From contig NC_064775.1 of assembly GCF_011397635.1 (NCBI RefSeq), positions 17,776,954 to 17,840,953 of the forward strand: a stretch of 64,000 nucleotides of DNA, read 5' to 3'. The translations under genes were made by a program, and so were the position numbers. The stretch is from Epinephelus fuscoguttatus. Lineage: Eukaryota > Chordata > Actinopteri > Perciformes > Serranidae. Of this stretch, positions 21,301 to 29,700 are shown one piece after another. A model generated the notes under the pieces. That model did not search any database. It was not told the DNA's origin and was given only the letters and a program-made list of their open reading frames with translations. How positions within the stretch are numbered: the stretch's first letter is position 1; each line of letters opens with the position of its first letter.

Positions 21301-21872
21301 AAAGTTTGCAGTGATTTAAAAGGTTTTTGGAGCTGCTCAGGTTCATCCCTTCAATTTTTTGTCACTGTTGCAGTATGCAGACCCCGTCTCCGACCTCCTG
21401 GACAAGTGGGGTGCTTTCCGCTCCCGCCTCTTCCGGGAGTCCTGTGTCTTCCACCGAGGTAATTACGTCAAAGACCTGAGTCGCCTGGGTCGCGACCTGA
21501 ACAAGGTCATCATCGTGGACAACTCCCCTGCCTCCTACATCTTCCACCCCGATAACGCAGTGAGTAGAACACATAGTACCTGAGTCGTGACAGGGGTGTG
21601 TTTGGGTGGAACAGGTTATGGAATTATTCATCTTTATTAAAAAAAATCTCTAAATCATACAAGCTAGTATATTGCGAAAAGATTACAGTGACATAAAAAC
21701 AATGTTGTTGGTGTGGTTGCTGATATTCTGTGTTTTCACCCAGGTGCCGGTGGCCTCGTGGTTCGATGACATGTCCGACACCGAGCTGCTGGACCTCATC
21801 CCCTTCTTTGAGAGGCTGAGCAAAGTGGATAATGTCTACACAGTCCTCAAGCACCAAGGGACCGCAAGCTAA
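6320..21872 (+). CDS. ctdsp1: ctdsp1, small CTD phosphatase 1 (whole gene, seven coding exons)
   Basis: Exons 6320-6392, 18071-18219, 18400-18501, 20118-20174, 20789-20881, 21374-21559 and 21744-21872 join in frame to 789 nt, or 262 residues plus stop. Human CTDSP1 is about 261. The product is an Mg-dependent FCP/SCP-family phosphatase of the HAD superfamily that removes phosphate from Ser5 of the RNA polymerase II C-terminal repeat; with REST it helps silence neuronal genes in non-neuronal cells. Visible features: N-terminal [10 protein letters not shown]; a cysteine-rich LFCCLCRD stretch (about residues 45-55) that may be lipidated; the catalytic DLDETLV motif at about residues 97-103; and conserved [27 protein letters not shown] and VDNSPASY blocks. 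All junctions follow GT/AG. Intron 4 hosts mir-26b. Confidence 0.95.
6393..10633 (+). other. ctdsp1 intron 1, first part: no gene, scattered repeat pieces
   Basis: AT-rich intronic sequence. The stretch 8517-8650 is similar to 23517-23650, sharing TTTAGAA, ATGTGCATTTGT, CTCCCCA and ACTTTTATT with an ACAAAATTAA-type continuation, so it is a dispersed repeat. Around 7150-7330 the phrase GTACGTTTACATG...ATGTAAACATG suggests another palindromic repeat. No splice-bounded exon or conserved domain was recognised. Confidence 0.5.
10638..12786 (+). mobile_element. Palindromic TTAA-flanked MITE, split by a hAT insertion
   Basis: The left end is TTAA (10634-10637) then AGGGACAATTCAAGCC. Arms are inverted copies: the left holds GAGCAGTTTCATGTAGGAAG near 10909 and GATTGTTTTGGTGTGAGTTG near 10708. 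The right holds TTCCTACATGAAACTGCTC near 11147 and CAACTCACACCAAAACAATC at about 12763-12782. The right arm is interrupted at 11224-12719 by a separate element, and its outer end is truncated near 12786. Without the insert it would be about 650 bp. The TTAA target points to a piggyBac- or Kolobok-type transposase acting in trans. Confidence 0.72.
11224..12719 (+). mobile_element. Non-autonomous hAT-like DNA transposon (1496 bp)
   Basis: It begins CAGTGTTTCCCA and ends in the exact inverse complement, TGGGAAACACTG, which is a typical hAT terminal repeat. GATAGA flanks it on both sides (part of AGAGATAGA before, GATAGAGG after); hAT duplications are normally 8 bp, so the flank may have changed. 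No transposase frame is present. Near the right end 12673-12697 is a perfect palindrome with 12-bp arms (AAACTATGGCGG). The GC-rich core, about 11950-12260, may be yet another inserted piece. Confidence 0.75.
12787..14600 (+). other. ctdsp1 intron 1, middle: no gene seen
   Basis: It includes a purine-rich run of GACA(C/T)..GGGAG(T/G) words at about 12955-13110 (ACAAGGGAG, ACATGAGGGAG repeated) that looks like a degenerate minisatellite. No domain-bearing frames or convincing exons were seen. Confidence 0.45.
12960..13115 (+). repeat. Degenerate GGAC(A)AGGGAG minisatellite
   Basis: Words of the form AGGACAAGGGAG, GGACACAAGGGAG, GGACATGAGGGAG and GGACATGAGGGAGTAAAT recur at irregular spacing. 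This suggests a decayed short tandem repeat inside ctdsp1 intron 1. Confidence 0.5.
14600..15480 (-). mobile_element. L1-like LINE ORF2 C-terminal remnant (minus strand)
   Basis: On the minus strand a frame reads [20 protein letters not shown] then [16 protein letters not shown] (about 15105-14905). A stop codon falls inside the Cys/His motif, and similarity resumes as [17 protein letters not shown] towards 14670. The CX2C...HX4C spacing marks an L1 ORF2 C-terminus. The upper-coordinate edge is cut by a Tc1-like end at 15486. Confidence 0.72.
15486..15741 (+). mobile_element. Truncated Tc1-like transposon end
   Basis: After a TA at 15484-15485 the sequence reads CAGTACAGGCCAAAAGTTTG then GACACACCTTCTCATTCAATG. 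It continues into TTTTCTTCAAAATAGCCACC and TGATTACTGCTTTGCACACTC, which I recognise as the end of a common fish Tc1 family. Similarity stops about 15741 (GAGGTAGTCAC), so only one end of the element remains. It sits directly against the L1 remnant. Confidence 0.8.
15742..17388 (+). other. ctdsp1 intron 1, later part: no gene seen
   Basis: AT-rich sequence with only short chance frames. No element ends, exons or RNA genes could be supported. Confidence 0.45.
17393..17834 (+). mobile_element. Complete palindromic TTAA MITE (442 bp)
   Basis: It is flanked by TTAA at 17389-17392 and 17835-17838. The left end, AGGAATACTTCAC, matches the inverse of the right end, GTGAAGTAGTCCTT. Inner inverse copies include CACTCACCCTGTGTTGTGTTG (left, about 17433) against the inverse of CAATGTTACACAGGGTGAGT (right, about 17773). 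Transcription through it would form a long hairpin. It lies about 230 bp upstream of coding exon 2. Confidence 0.78.
18071..18219 (+). CDS. ctdsp1: ctdsp1 coding exon 2
   Basis: It is preceded by a strong polypyrimidine tract and CTGCAG, and ends before GTGTGT. It encodes [14 protein letters not shown], then [12 protein letters not shown] and APLLVEENG. The cysteine cluster is a conserved feature of small CTD phosphatases, and the exon carries the regulatory N-terminal region. Confidence 0.93.
18400..18501 (+). CDS. ctdsp1: ctdsp1 coding exon 3 (catalytic DLDET motif)
   Basis: It follows a T-rich tract ending TTTTAG and ends before GTAAAG. It encodes [18 protein letters not shown]; the two aspartates of DLDET are the nucleophile and the acid/base of the HAD-type phosphatase. 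Confidence 0.95.
18502..20117 (+). other. ctdsp1 intron 3: repeat-like, no gene
   Basis: The intron contains sequence of repeat type near 19010-19250 (for example a GGGAACCAGGGCGATGCTAAC phrase, poly-T and poly-A runs) but no bounded element or exon that I can support. Confidence 0.4.
20118..20174 (+). CDS. ctdsp1: ctdsp1 coding exon 4
   Basis: A 57-nt exon encoding [19 protein letters not shown], one of the most conserved blocks of the family. It is bounded by TTGACAG and GTAATG. The following intron holds mir-26b, as in other vertebrate CTDSP genes. Confidence 0.95.
20389..20461 (+). ncRNA. mir26b: mir-26b hairpin in ctdsp1 intron 4
   Basis: The 5' arm at 20396-20417 begins TTCAAGTAATCC and continues AGGATAGGTT, identical as I recall it to vertebrate miR-26b. 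The 3' arm at 20435-20456 begins CCTATTCCGGATGACTTGG and pairs with it across an 18-base loop region. The outer stem CCTGA/TCAGG extends the pairing. Vertebrate mir-26 genes sit in introns of CTDSP1, CTDSP2 and CTDSPL, with mir-26b in CTDSP1, so location and sequence agree. It is expected to be processed from the ctdsp1 primary transcript. Known roles are in neuronal differentiation and growth control. Confidence 0.95.
20789..20881 (+). CDS. ctdsp1: ctdsp1 coding exon 5
   Basis: It encodes [20 protein letters not shown] then [11 protein letters not shown], including the T/S of HAD motif 2. It is bounded by TTTTCCAG and GTGAGA. Confidence 0.95.
21215..21330 (+). mobile_element. Fragment of TTAA MITE close to exon 6
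   Basis: TTAA (21211-21214) is followed by AGGGATAGTTTGAATTTTTT and GTGGGGTTGTATGAGGTACTT, then ATTCATAGTCAGTGTATT. The same family occurs at 42537 (+) and 44510-44694 (inverse). The right end was not found; the copy stops before the exon 6 acceptor at 21373. Confidence 0.6.
21374..21559 (+). CDS. ctdsp1: ctdsp1 coding exon 6
   Basis: It encodes [40 protein letters not shown] and [18 protein letters not shown]. It contains the lysine and DNSP motifs of HAD motifs 3 and 4 and the insertion characteristic of CTD phosphatases. It is bounded by TTGCAG and GTGAGT. Confidence 0.95.
21744..21872 (+). CDS. ctdsp1: ctdsp1 coding exon 7 and stop
   Basis: It encodes [20 protein letters not shown] and [15 protein letters not shown], ending in HQGTAS and TAA at 21870-21872. 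It is preceded by TTTCACCCAG. Confidence 0.95.
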   Translation: MPVASWFDDMSDTELLDLIPFFERLSKVDNVYTVLKHQGTAS

Positions 21873-22390
21873 CAGTGTTCGATTTCTCATCTCAGCTCTG
21901 AACAAAAAATGGCGTACAGAACGGAAACACCCACACCAGCGAGGCTCCAGCGAGGCTCAAGCTATCACCGCCCACCAGAACACAGACTGCGACATGGCTG
22001 ACCGAGCCTTCACCTTCCCAGTATCAAACCAAGACCATGTTTGGGAGTCTTCAGTGACTTGGACGCCTTCATCACTGCCACCTCCTGGTCAAACATAAAC
22101 TCCCTGAAATTTGTAACTTTCTCCCTGTCAGCCTACCATGAACCAGCTGATGTGAGTGAATACATGAAAGGACGGATGCATGAATGTTTAAGGACATTTC
22201 TGCGGAGTCACTGAACTTGAAGTTGAGTTAACAAAGCAGAGGTCTGTAGCCATGAATTCTCTGGACACAGACCGGGTACTGGACTTCTCACGGATTCTGA
22301 TCCTGCAACAGATGCAGGATTCGGTAAGCAGGAACCGAGTTGAAAGGAATTTCTGGAAAGATTCCTGTGCAAATAAACTTGATCAGTCTC
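21873..22390 (+). other. ctdsp1: ctdsp1 3' UTR (minimum extent) with miR-26 seed match
   Basis: Non-coding sequence runs to a candidate AATAAA at 22372-22377. ACTTGAA at 22215-22221 is a 7mer-A1 match to the miR-26 seed. A further ACTTGA lies at 22377-22382, and another ACTTGAA at 23179-23185 would be included only if the UTR is longer. Confidence 0.5.
22372..22377 (+). terminator. Candidate poly(A) signal for ctdsp1
   Basis: AATAAA lies 500 nt after the ctdsp1 stop. Another AATAAA-like signal occurs near 24693. Which is used is unknown. Confidence 0.35.
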
Positions 22391-23456
22391 GTCATTGAAA
22401 GAGCAGATGGTGTAGACGTACTGTAGATGTCTTTTAAGCATTTTGGAATAACATCATCTTTGTCACACACCCTAATTTTGTCACACTATTGGTCTGCAGT
22501 CAAAAGCATGTGATCCTCGGGTGTCATTTTAGAGTTTTTAGAGCGATGCGGTCAGGTATTTTTGAATAACCTGACAGTGTTATGGATGAATCTGATCAAA
22601 AAAGTAAAATGAGCGGGAGTTATTAAATTCACTACTAACAAAATGATTGGACAGCACTTTACAAGTATAGTTACATAGTACAGTCCTCCCTTTCACTGCA
22701 GTGTAGAACATGATTTTAGCACAATTTGTATACTAAACTCTTACAAAACAGCATTGCATAAAAAATAGGGATCATTATTTGGAATTTGGAATTGTCCTTT
22801 TGCAGCAGGAAGCTAAAAAACTGATCCATGGGAACATAAAATTGTGGGAAAACCAATGTAAACCACTATAATCGCTTTAAGTCGTGACTTTTTCAGTGAA
22901 AATTGGTTTATAACAAAAACAACAAGCCCTATTAAACAAGCCAAATAAGACACTAACATGAATATCAAACCATCTGCACATGACAGTGAAAGAGCAGCTG
23001 CTGTGTTTATCGGACGCAGATTTCCAAAGGTGGTTTAAAGATTGATGGGACAGCAAAAATGCAGTGTATCTGCACCTGCATGTCGGTAGATGTCGTGAAC
23101 AGTTGACCCCCAGAGACACGAGGACCAGCATTACCTTCTCTGATGGGTTCTGTTATTTGTTTTAAAGCCACACACAAAACTTGAATTTCTCACAGCGTTT
23201 TTCAGACTGTATCTGAATGGTAAGAGAAAGTTGTATGTTGCGAAGAAAGGTTGCAGTTTGGCTTGTCAGTTTGGTTCTCATAAGCTTCTAAGTACTTTTT
23301 TTGTTAATTTCTAAGCGGTACACATAGGCTGGAAACAATTTCAGGACTTTGTAGTAAAATGTGTCGATGGGGGAGGCTGCCATGTGGACTTGAGGGTATG
23401 TGAGGTGCTGACACACCTTTGACGACAAGAAGTGGTTTAATTCAGTCCAGATTTAA

Positions 23457-23925
23457 AGGAGAAATCCACCCTGAAACACTGTTAATAAGCAGCTATTGGC
23501 ATGGGTGTAGATACCAGGAGGGGAACGGGGGGATACACCCCTCAATATTTAGAAATGTGCATTTGTTCTCCCCAATAAAACTTTTATTTTGACGAAATTA
23601 AAGACGTTTTCACCATTAATTAATGGAAATTCAGTGTTTGACGCTCAAAATTTCGTGGCGGAGGATCCCCAACCTCCCCAGTTTCATATGGGTCCCCCCT
23701 AATATTGAAATGAAACCTACACTCTTGACTACTGGTGATTTATTTTGCACCTCTGAGTGGTCTTTTTCTCTTGGATTGGTGAAATAAACCATAGAAAAGG
23801 CAAAAATATTCACAGTACTGCTACTGAAATACTCAGTTGCCAAAAAGACATTGTGGGAAATGCAGGAAATCACCAGCAGACATAAAGTTTATCAAAAAAT
23901 ATCGTTTTAAGGGTGGATTATTCCT
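23457..23925 (+). mobile_element. Complete palindromic TTAA MITE (469 bp)
   Basis: TTAA flanks both ends (23453-23456 and 23926-23929). The left end, AGGAGAAATCCACCCTGAAAC, is the imperfect inverse of the right end, CGTTTTAAGGGTGGATTATT. Its interior (23517-23650) resembles 8517-8650 in ctdsp1 intron 1. Confidence 0.75.
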
Positions 23926-23929
23926 TTAA

Positions 23930-25540
23930 AAACTCCTTGACCACATAGGGTCCTACACATTGAATCTGTGTTGCTTTTTTTTGCCCTACATGGTGATGTT
24001 GGTCCAGTCAGTTTTAAGGAGCAGCATGGCCCCTAGTAGGCCTCTTTGTTATCACCCTCCTTTGCGTTGACAATACCATGTGTTGACACTGATGAATGAA
24101 GCCGTGGATTTAATTAAGAGCCTCCGTAGCGGGCTCGTGATGTGACTCTACCTAGACGAGGCAGGGATGACAATTAAATCCACCATACTGAGAGCTATTG
24201 CATTATTTTTCTGTGTTTAACAAATTCTTGTCAATCAAATTAGCTTGTTTCTTTTCTAAATAATTACTGAGTTTATTTTATTTTGTTGCCCATAGGTGGT
24301 CCTCCGATACAATATTGGTTCGTTTCCCAAAGGGGATACATTGTTCTTGCTGTTTTCATGCAAGACCTGGTTGGTTACCTCGTCTGTTTATCAGTAATAT
24401 GCATCAGAAACACCAGCAAATGACTTCAAGGATAGTATCTTTCTGTTGTAGGCACATAAACAGGGTAATTATTTGGATATGTGTATTTCATGTAAGCCAT
24501 CATTACACGTTTCACTTAGGTTCAATGCTGATAACTTGTCTTGTTCTTCTTTTTGGAATTCATTGGCAAAGAGTAGTATTTATAGGAAGTCATTTGATCA
24601 CACATGAAACAAGTGTGTTACTGCGGGGGCCCATTCACTGATACTGTACTTCTCACACATTCAGTAGATATGTATATTTTGTTTTGCACAGTAATAAAGC
24701 AAACAAATTTTCATTAATATATGGAATATTCATGTTACTGTACTCATGATTGAATAGATGTAACCTAATTTTTTTTTGACCTGTTGTTTTATCATACCAA
24801 ATTATATATGGACTATGTAATGATGCCATTTTTGTTTTCCATAAATGCTTAATGAAAGATGGTCCAAGTGCTGATTTGTTGAGCATTTCTTTTTTATAAA
24901 ACAAATATAACAAAAAAGTAGCATCTGTGAAGGGTTGGCAAATCCTTGGAAGATGGAAATGAGCGACAAAAAAATGAACAAAAAATAAGTAAAAAGAAAA
25001 TTAAAAACAAGAAAATAAATGAGAAAAAATGTTTAAAACAAACAAGGAAATGATCTGGAAAAGATCTTAGAAATTATAATTCAGTAACATAATTTTAAAT
25101 ATTTAATAATGCTAATTATAAATATAGTTTTTCCCCTAGCTTTTTAAACTTTTTTTTTTTTTAATTTATTCATTTTTTTGTAGTTTGTGGAACATTTCTT
25201 ACTAAGTTGCTCATTGCCTTTTCCCCCATGTTTTTAAAAGACGTTGCTCCAGGTTACAAAGGGTTAACCAGAAACAAATACTAAAATTAAACAAGTTTTG
25301 CACAAATTCATCTCCAATTTAACGACACTGTCCTGTCATATGATAAAATGACATGATAGATTTTACCGCACACCACATTGAGAGACAATTTCAGATTTAA
25401 TTAAAGCTTAGCATATTATTCTAATATTAAAATACTGTTATACTGTATGTTATAGCAACATTTATTAATTTTTTGCTTATTTTTGACCAATTAGAGGCAG
25501 CATAACAGACTGGAAACACAACATTGTCATTGTTAATTCA
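23930..25540. other. Convergent intergenic region, no gene seen
   Basis: AT-rich sequence between the ctdsp1 and obsl1 3' ends, with adenine-rich stretches (24960-25060) and short frames lacking recognisable domains. Confidence 0.45.
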
Positions 25541-25598
25541 TGAATGTTAGCTGTTGGCTAACCAGTTAGTTAACTGGTTAGCCAACAGCTAACATTCA
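25541..25598. repeat. Near-perfect 58-bp palindrome (28-bp arms, 2-bp spacer)
   Basis: The left arm 25541-25568 (TGAATGTTAGCTGTTGGCTA then ACCAGTTA) is the exact inverse complement of 25571-25598. Only GT at 25569-25570 separates them. The DNA could extrude as a cruciform and the RNA would fold as a stem. Confidence 0.9.
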
Positions 25599-26002
25599 CA
25601 AACTGGTTGCCTAGTCATTTGACTGGCAGCAAACCTCAAGTAACATTACCATTTATGTTGAGTTGTGTTGTTGGTGAATTTTGATGAGTGAGGTTTTAAA
25701 CCTTACATGTGGACATAATGCAAAAGAACTACAGTTTATTTAGCATTATGTCACAAAATTTCCTTCGAAAACACAGGTGACATTTGACACCACTGTTACT
25801 TTGTGTTACTTTGAGTTTTATTTGTAGGGATTTCCATCAGAATACAAGAATGTAAAGTCAATTAGAAATATGTATCAGGCAAATAAAAATCATCTACACG
25901 GTAAAAAAAAAAAGGAATAACTTGGTTATTACATGCCTCCGGTTTTAAATGCTTAGTCTGTAAAACTTTACTGAATACCCTCAATCTGAAATATGCCAGA
26001 CA

Positions 26003-26298
26003 AAAATTTAAACGCAGCACTTTTGTTTTTGCTCCCATTTTCCACAGGTTTTGGCTAAATATCTCAGACATTTTTCAGGCACTCAATAAATTTATTTCTC
26101 TCAAATTTAGGTTGCAAATGAGTTAAACACCTGTCAGAGGAGGATGGATTATCTTGGAAGTGCTCACTCAGAGATTTTAATAAATTTGCTAACAAAATTT
26201 GTGAGAAATATGTCTATTGAGTGCACATGAAAAGTCTTACATTTTTATCTTGAACCTGTGAAAAATGGGAACAAAAACAAAGGTATTTAAATTTACGT
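26003..26298. mobile_element. Tc1-type palindromic MITE in the obsl1 3' region
   Basis: The left end reads ATTTAAACGCAGCACTTTTG then TTTTTGCTCCCATTTTCCAC. The right end is close to its inverse complement: GTGAAAAATGGGAACAAAAAC then AAAGGTATTTAAAT. I recognise the left word as the end of a mariner/Tc1-type family found in fish. It carries abutting AATAAA (26085-26090) and TTTATT (26091-26096). Confidence 0.6.
26091..26096 (-). terminator. Candidate poly(A) signal for obsl1
   Basis: TTTATT on the plus strand is AATAAA on the minus strand, about 350 nt after the obsl1 stop and inside a MITE. A second candidate is at 25817-25822. Confidence 0.35.
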
Positions 26299-26443
26299 TC
26301 AGTGTAACTTCAGGACAGGGAAATGAAGGCTATCCAAACATCACAAATGGATGTTGGAAGGTTTTAGGTGATATGAGCAATTCCCATCATTGCAGTCAGC
26401 TGCTTTCTCTCTCTCAGAGTCACTTGCTTTCCTTTTTCTTCCT

Positions 26444-26721
26444 CTACTTCTCTGTCACTGTGAGCGTGGCACTGCTCTTGGCCTTGCCCATGGTGAACTT
26501 CACCACCCCGCTCATGTCCACGCTGGTGTTTTTCAGGGTGAGTTTGTGGACCGTCCCATGGTTTTCCAGGCGGACAGAGGGGCCCGACTGAAGGGTTGCT
26601 CCATTTAGAGTCCAAAGGGGGGGCTTGTCAATGGCGACAGACACCTCACACTTGAAGGAAGCTGGATCAGACTCCGTTACCTCAACATCCTCTAGCTCTG
26701 AGACCATTACAAGGGCTTGGG
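26444..26721 (-). CDS. obsl1: obsl1 last coding exon (Ig22 and stop)
   Basis: Acceptor GCTGCTGCAG. It encodes AQALVMVSELEDVEVTESDP then ASFKCEVS and LWTLNGA. The F-strand cysteine is replaced (SGVVKFTMG). It ends TLTVTEK and TAG. Confidence 0.9.
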
Positions 26722-29700
26722 CTGCAGCAGCAAAGAAGTGAAGAAGTTGTGGTAAGAAAAACAAATTACATACCCATTACTGTTGCTAAAACCCACCATA
26801 CCCAGCCACACTTGGTAGTTTTGTGAGCTGAAGTAGTTTAATTCACCTTCAGCTCTCCCCCCAACTTACCTTCCACCATCAGTTTGGCTTTGGATTTGTG
26901 CTCCCCAACCTCGATGCTGTAGGTGCCCTCATCCTCCACAGCCACCTGCTGGATCACCAGTTTGTGGCAGCAGCCATCAGCCAGGATCTCTACTCGATCT
27001 GAGCCAACCAGCTCCTCTTTGCCCTTGTACCAGGTGGCGCTGGAGTGAGGTGTGGAAACAGTACATTCAAGGATCACACGGTGTTTCTCCAGGGCCGTTC
27101 GATCTCGCAGGGGTTTTACAATGGACACGGGGAGTTCTGAAGTGAAAGGAAATGTTTTGAGGATTTGTATTGGAGATTGTTAAGCTATTTATGCCATAAA
27201 ATGGAGATCTTCTAGAGGTAAAAACTGACATACCTTCTACCTCAAGGTATGCTGTAGATTCGACATCCCTGGCTACAAAGCGGATTTCCCCAGCATCCTC
27301 AGCTGTGACATTACACATCAGGAGGAAGTGTTTGGTCCCTGAAGGAGAACAACAGACTGTTTACATTACAGCTGGAGGCACCTGGTGGTTCAAGACACTT
27401 TATGTTGTTTTATCTTCTGCTGAATGTTTTGCTTCTTCTTATACAACTGTGCTCCCTGCGCCTTCCTGTGTTGCTATTTGCTATTTGCCCACCAGAGATC
27501 CTCCTACATTCTAGTGTCACTAGTTGAGTAGGAGCTCCTAATTATTGTTTCCTGTCACATTAAGTGATCAAGTGTATCAGAATCACTCTGTCCCATTAAT
27601 GATTAATTCCTCCTTCTTTTATGACCTTCAGTGCGGATCTTGATGGTGCTGGTGGGCCGGATCCTGTGGCCGTCTTTGTACCACTCCCCAGTGACCTCCT
27701 CCAGAGAAACCTCACACATGAAGACAGCATTCTGGTCCTCCTGGATGTAAAGGTCCTCCAGATCATGCACTACCTCCAACTTGTGCTCTGTGAGATGAGT
27801 AAAGAGATTTAGACCAGCAATATCAGAAGACAAAAACATGAGCATGTTTGTCATTGTAACCTCTGAATGGAGATATATAAGCTCAACAGTGTTTCGGTAT
27901 CTGCAAACAACACAACATAAAACTTCGAGTAGACATGAGATCATAAATTATAATGAAAATGTTCATTTCTAAATACTTAGTTGTTTGAAATTGTGTTCAA
28001 TATAATTTTAGCTGTAAACAGTGGTGGTCCTAGCACATTTGGTGCCCTAGGCAAGCACAATGACCACATATTCAACAATATACATGAAACAGCCTTTATC
28101 ATATCATAACCTTCTTTCATGTGAAAAACATATTTTTAAAAATAAGCAAAAACCCTGCTTGCTATATATGATACATCATAATTCCCTCTCTAATATCTAT
28201 TTTAAAGTGCTGTGAAAATATGAACACATTTCTCCTTCAAACAGCTTCATTTATTCAAATTTCTCACTAAAAGCTACATTTTACAAGATTACATTGAACA
28301 CCTCGTGAGAACGTTATAAATTACCTTATAGAACTTGAACGCTTCACAATGTAAATCAGTGCAACCGTGGTTAGCTGCTTGTTGTGACCACTGGCTGCTT
28401 GGAGGCAACGATAATTATCTGCTAACAGCTAACGGCCAAAAGCTAACAGCTAACTGCTAACTAGCTAACTAAACTAGCTCTCCTCGTGCTGATTTCGAGA
28501 CGGATATTTTTTGTTTTTTTTCTCATGTTCATTCTTTCCAAATATGCTCCTCTCAGTAGTGTAGAGGTAGTTGAGTGGGCACCAGAGAGTTGCTTTGACA
28601 AGATGGCGATAGCCTACAGCGTGTTACCGGGTTCAGGTGAGACCCCAGAGAGCAGGTAAAGTGTAAGGAGCTGGAAACCCAGAAAAAAGGCCTCTCCATT
28701 CTTTACTAGGCTTTGTTGTTATGTTGTTGTGGCCTTATGTTATATTTTAAATTAATAGTAGTAATAGTATTAGTAAAAAACAGTACAAGATAAAGATTTG
28801 CATTTTGTTTCTTCTAACTTATTAATGTTAGTGAGTCTGCCATTTTGTAGTGCTGTACTAATGATCAGTGGTAATCATGGATTGGACTCTTTGGCAGGCC
28901 ATATGTTTGACACCCCTGTTATACATTGAGAAAGATTGCTTTGGCTGGTGGGCAATGCTTGGTTTTGGCTTGGCTGTTTTAAATATTTTTCATAACTTTC
29001 TCATACAGCTAAACACAGCACTAAAATATGTTTCTGAAAACATTTGAGTCAAGAAATAGGCGATGCAGTAACAGAATCTTGATTCATATTTGATCAGCAC
29101 TGCCTAGTTTGACCATTTGACTGCAGTTCGCATCAGTGATTGATAACGTTGACAGCTGGGTAAGAGTCTCCTCAGCTCTGACTGGTTGTTTTTGTTCAGA
29201 CAGATGGATTATTGCCACTAGAAGCACTAAGAAGAGGAGGAGGAACATGATCTCTATTTTTTTTTTTTTTTTTTACATAGTATGTGTCTCATGTACAAAT
29301 GTCAGGACATAGTGACAGTCTTAGCAGATATGACAAAAACTTATGTTATAAAAGTTATCGACTACAGCTTTAATGTGATGTGTTTTGTAGCAGCCCTTAC
29401 CATAAACCTCCAGCGAACAGGAAGTGTTGATTTCCCCTGTGTCACATGTGTAGGTGCCAGAGTCAGCACAGGCGCACTCCATGATCTGACAGAACTTCTT
29501 CCGGCCCATGGAGTAGATCCGACAGTTTTTCCCTGGCTTCAGCTCCTTCCCGTTCTGACTCACAGAAGCAAAGGGACAGAGGTACTCCTCATGAGTCTAA
29601 AATCTGTTGTTATCACATCCTGCATTTTTCTACAATAACGCAAAACATAGTCAAGATCACTGAGAGCATTTATTGATTTGTTTTACCTTAAGCCATCTGA

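Larger units (their letters stand above)
27788..29400 (-). other. obsl1 intron between Ig19 and Ig20 exons, repeat-rich
   Basis: Contains a hAT-like left end (CAGTGGTGGTCCTAG, 28019 onward, followed by a TGGTGCCCTAGGCAAGC phrase) and a GCTAAC-rich simple run (28420-28475). Near 28900-28919 CCATATGTTTGACACCCCTG resembles the right end of another hAT family. No complete element could be delimited. Confidence 0.5.
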
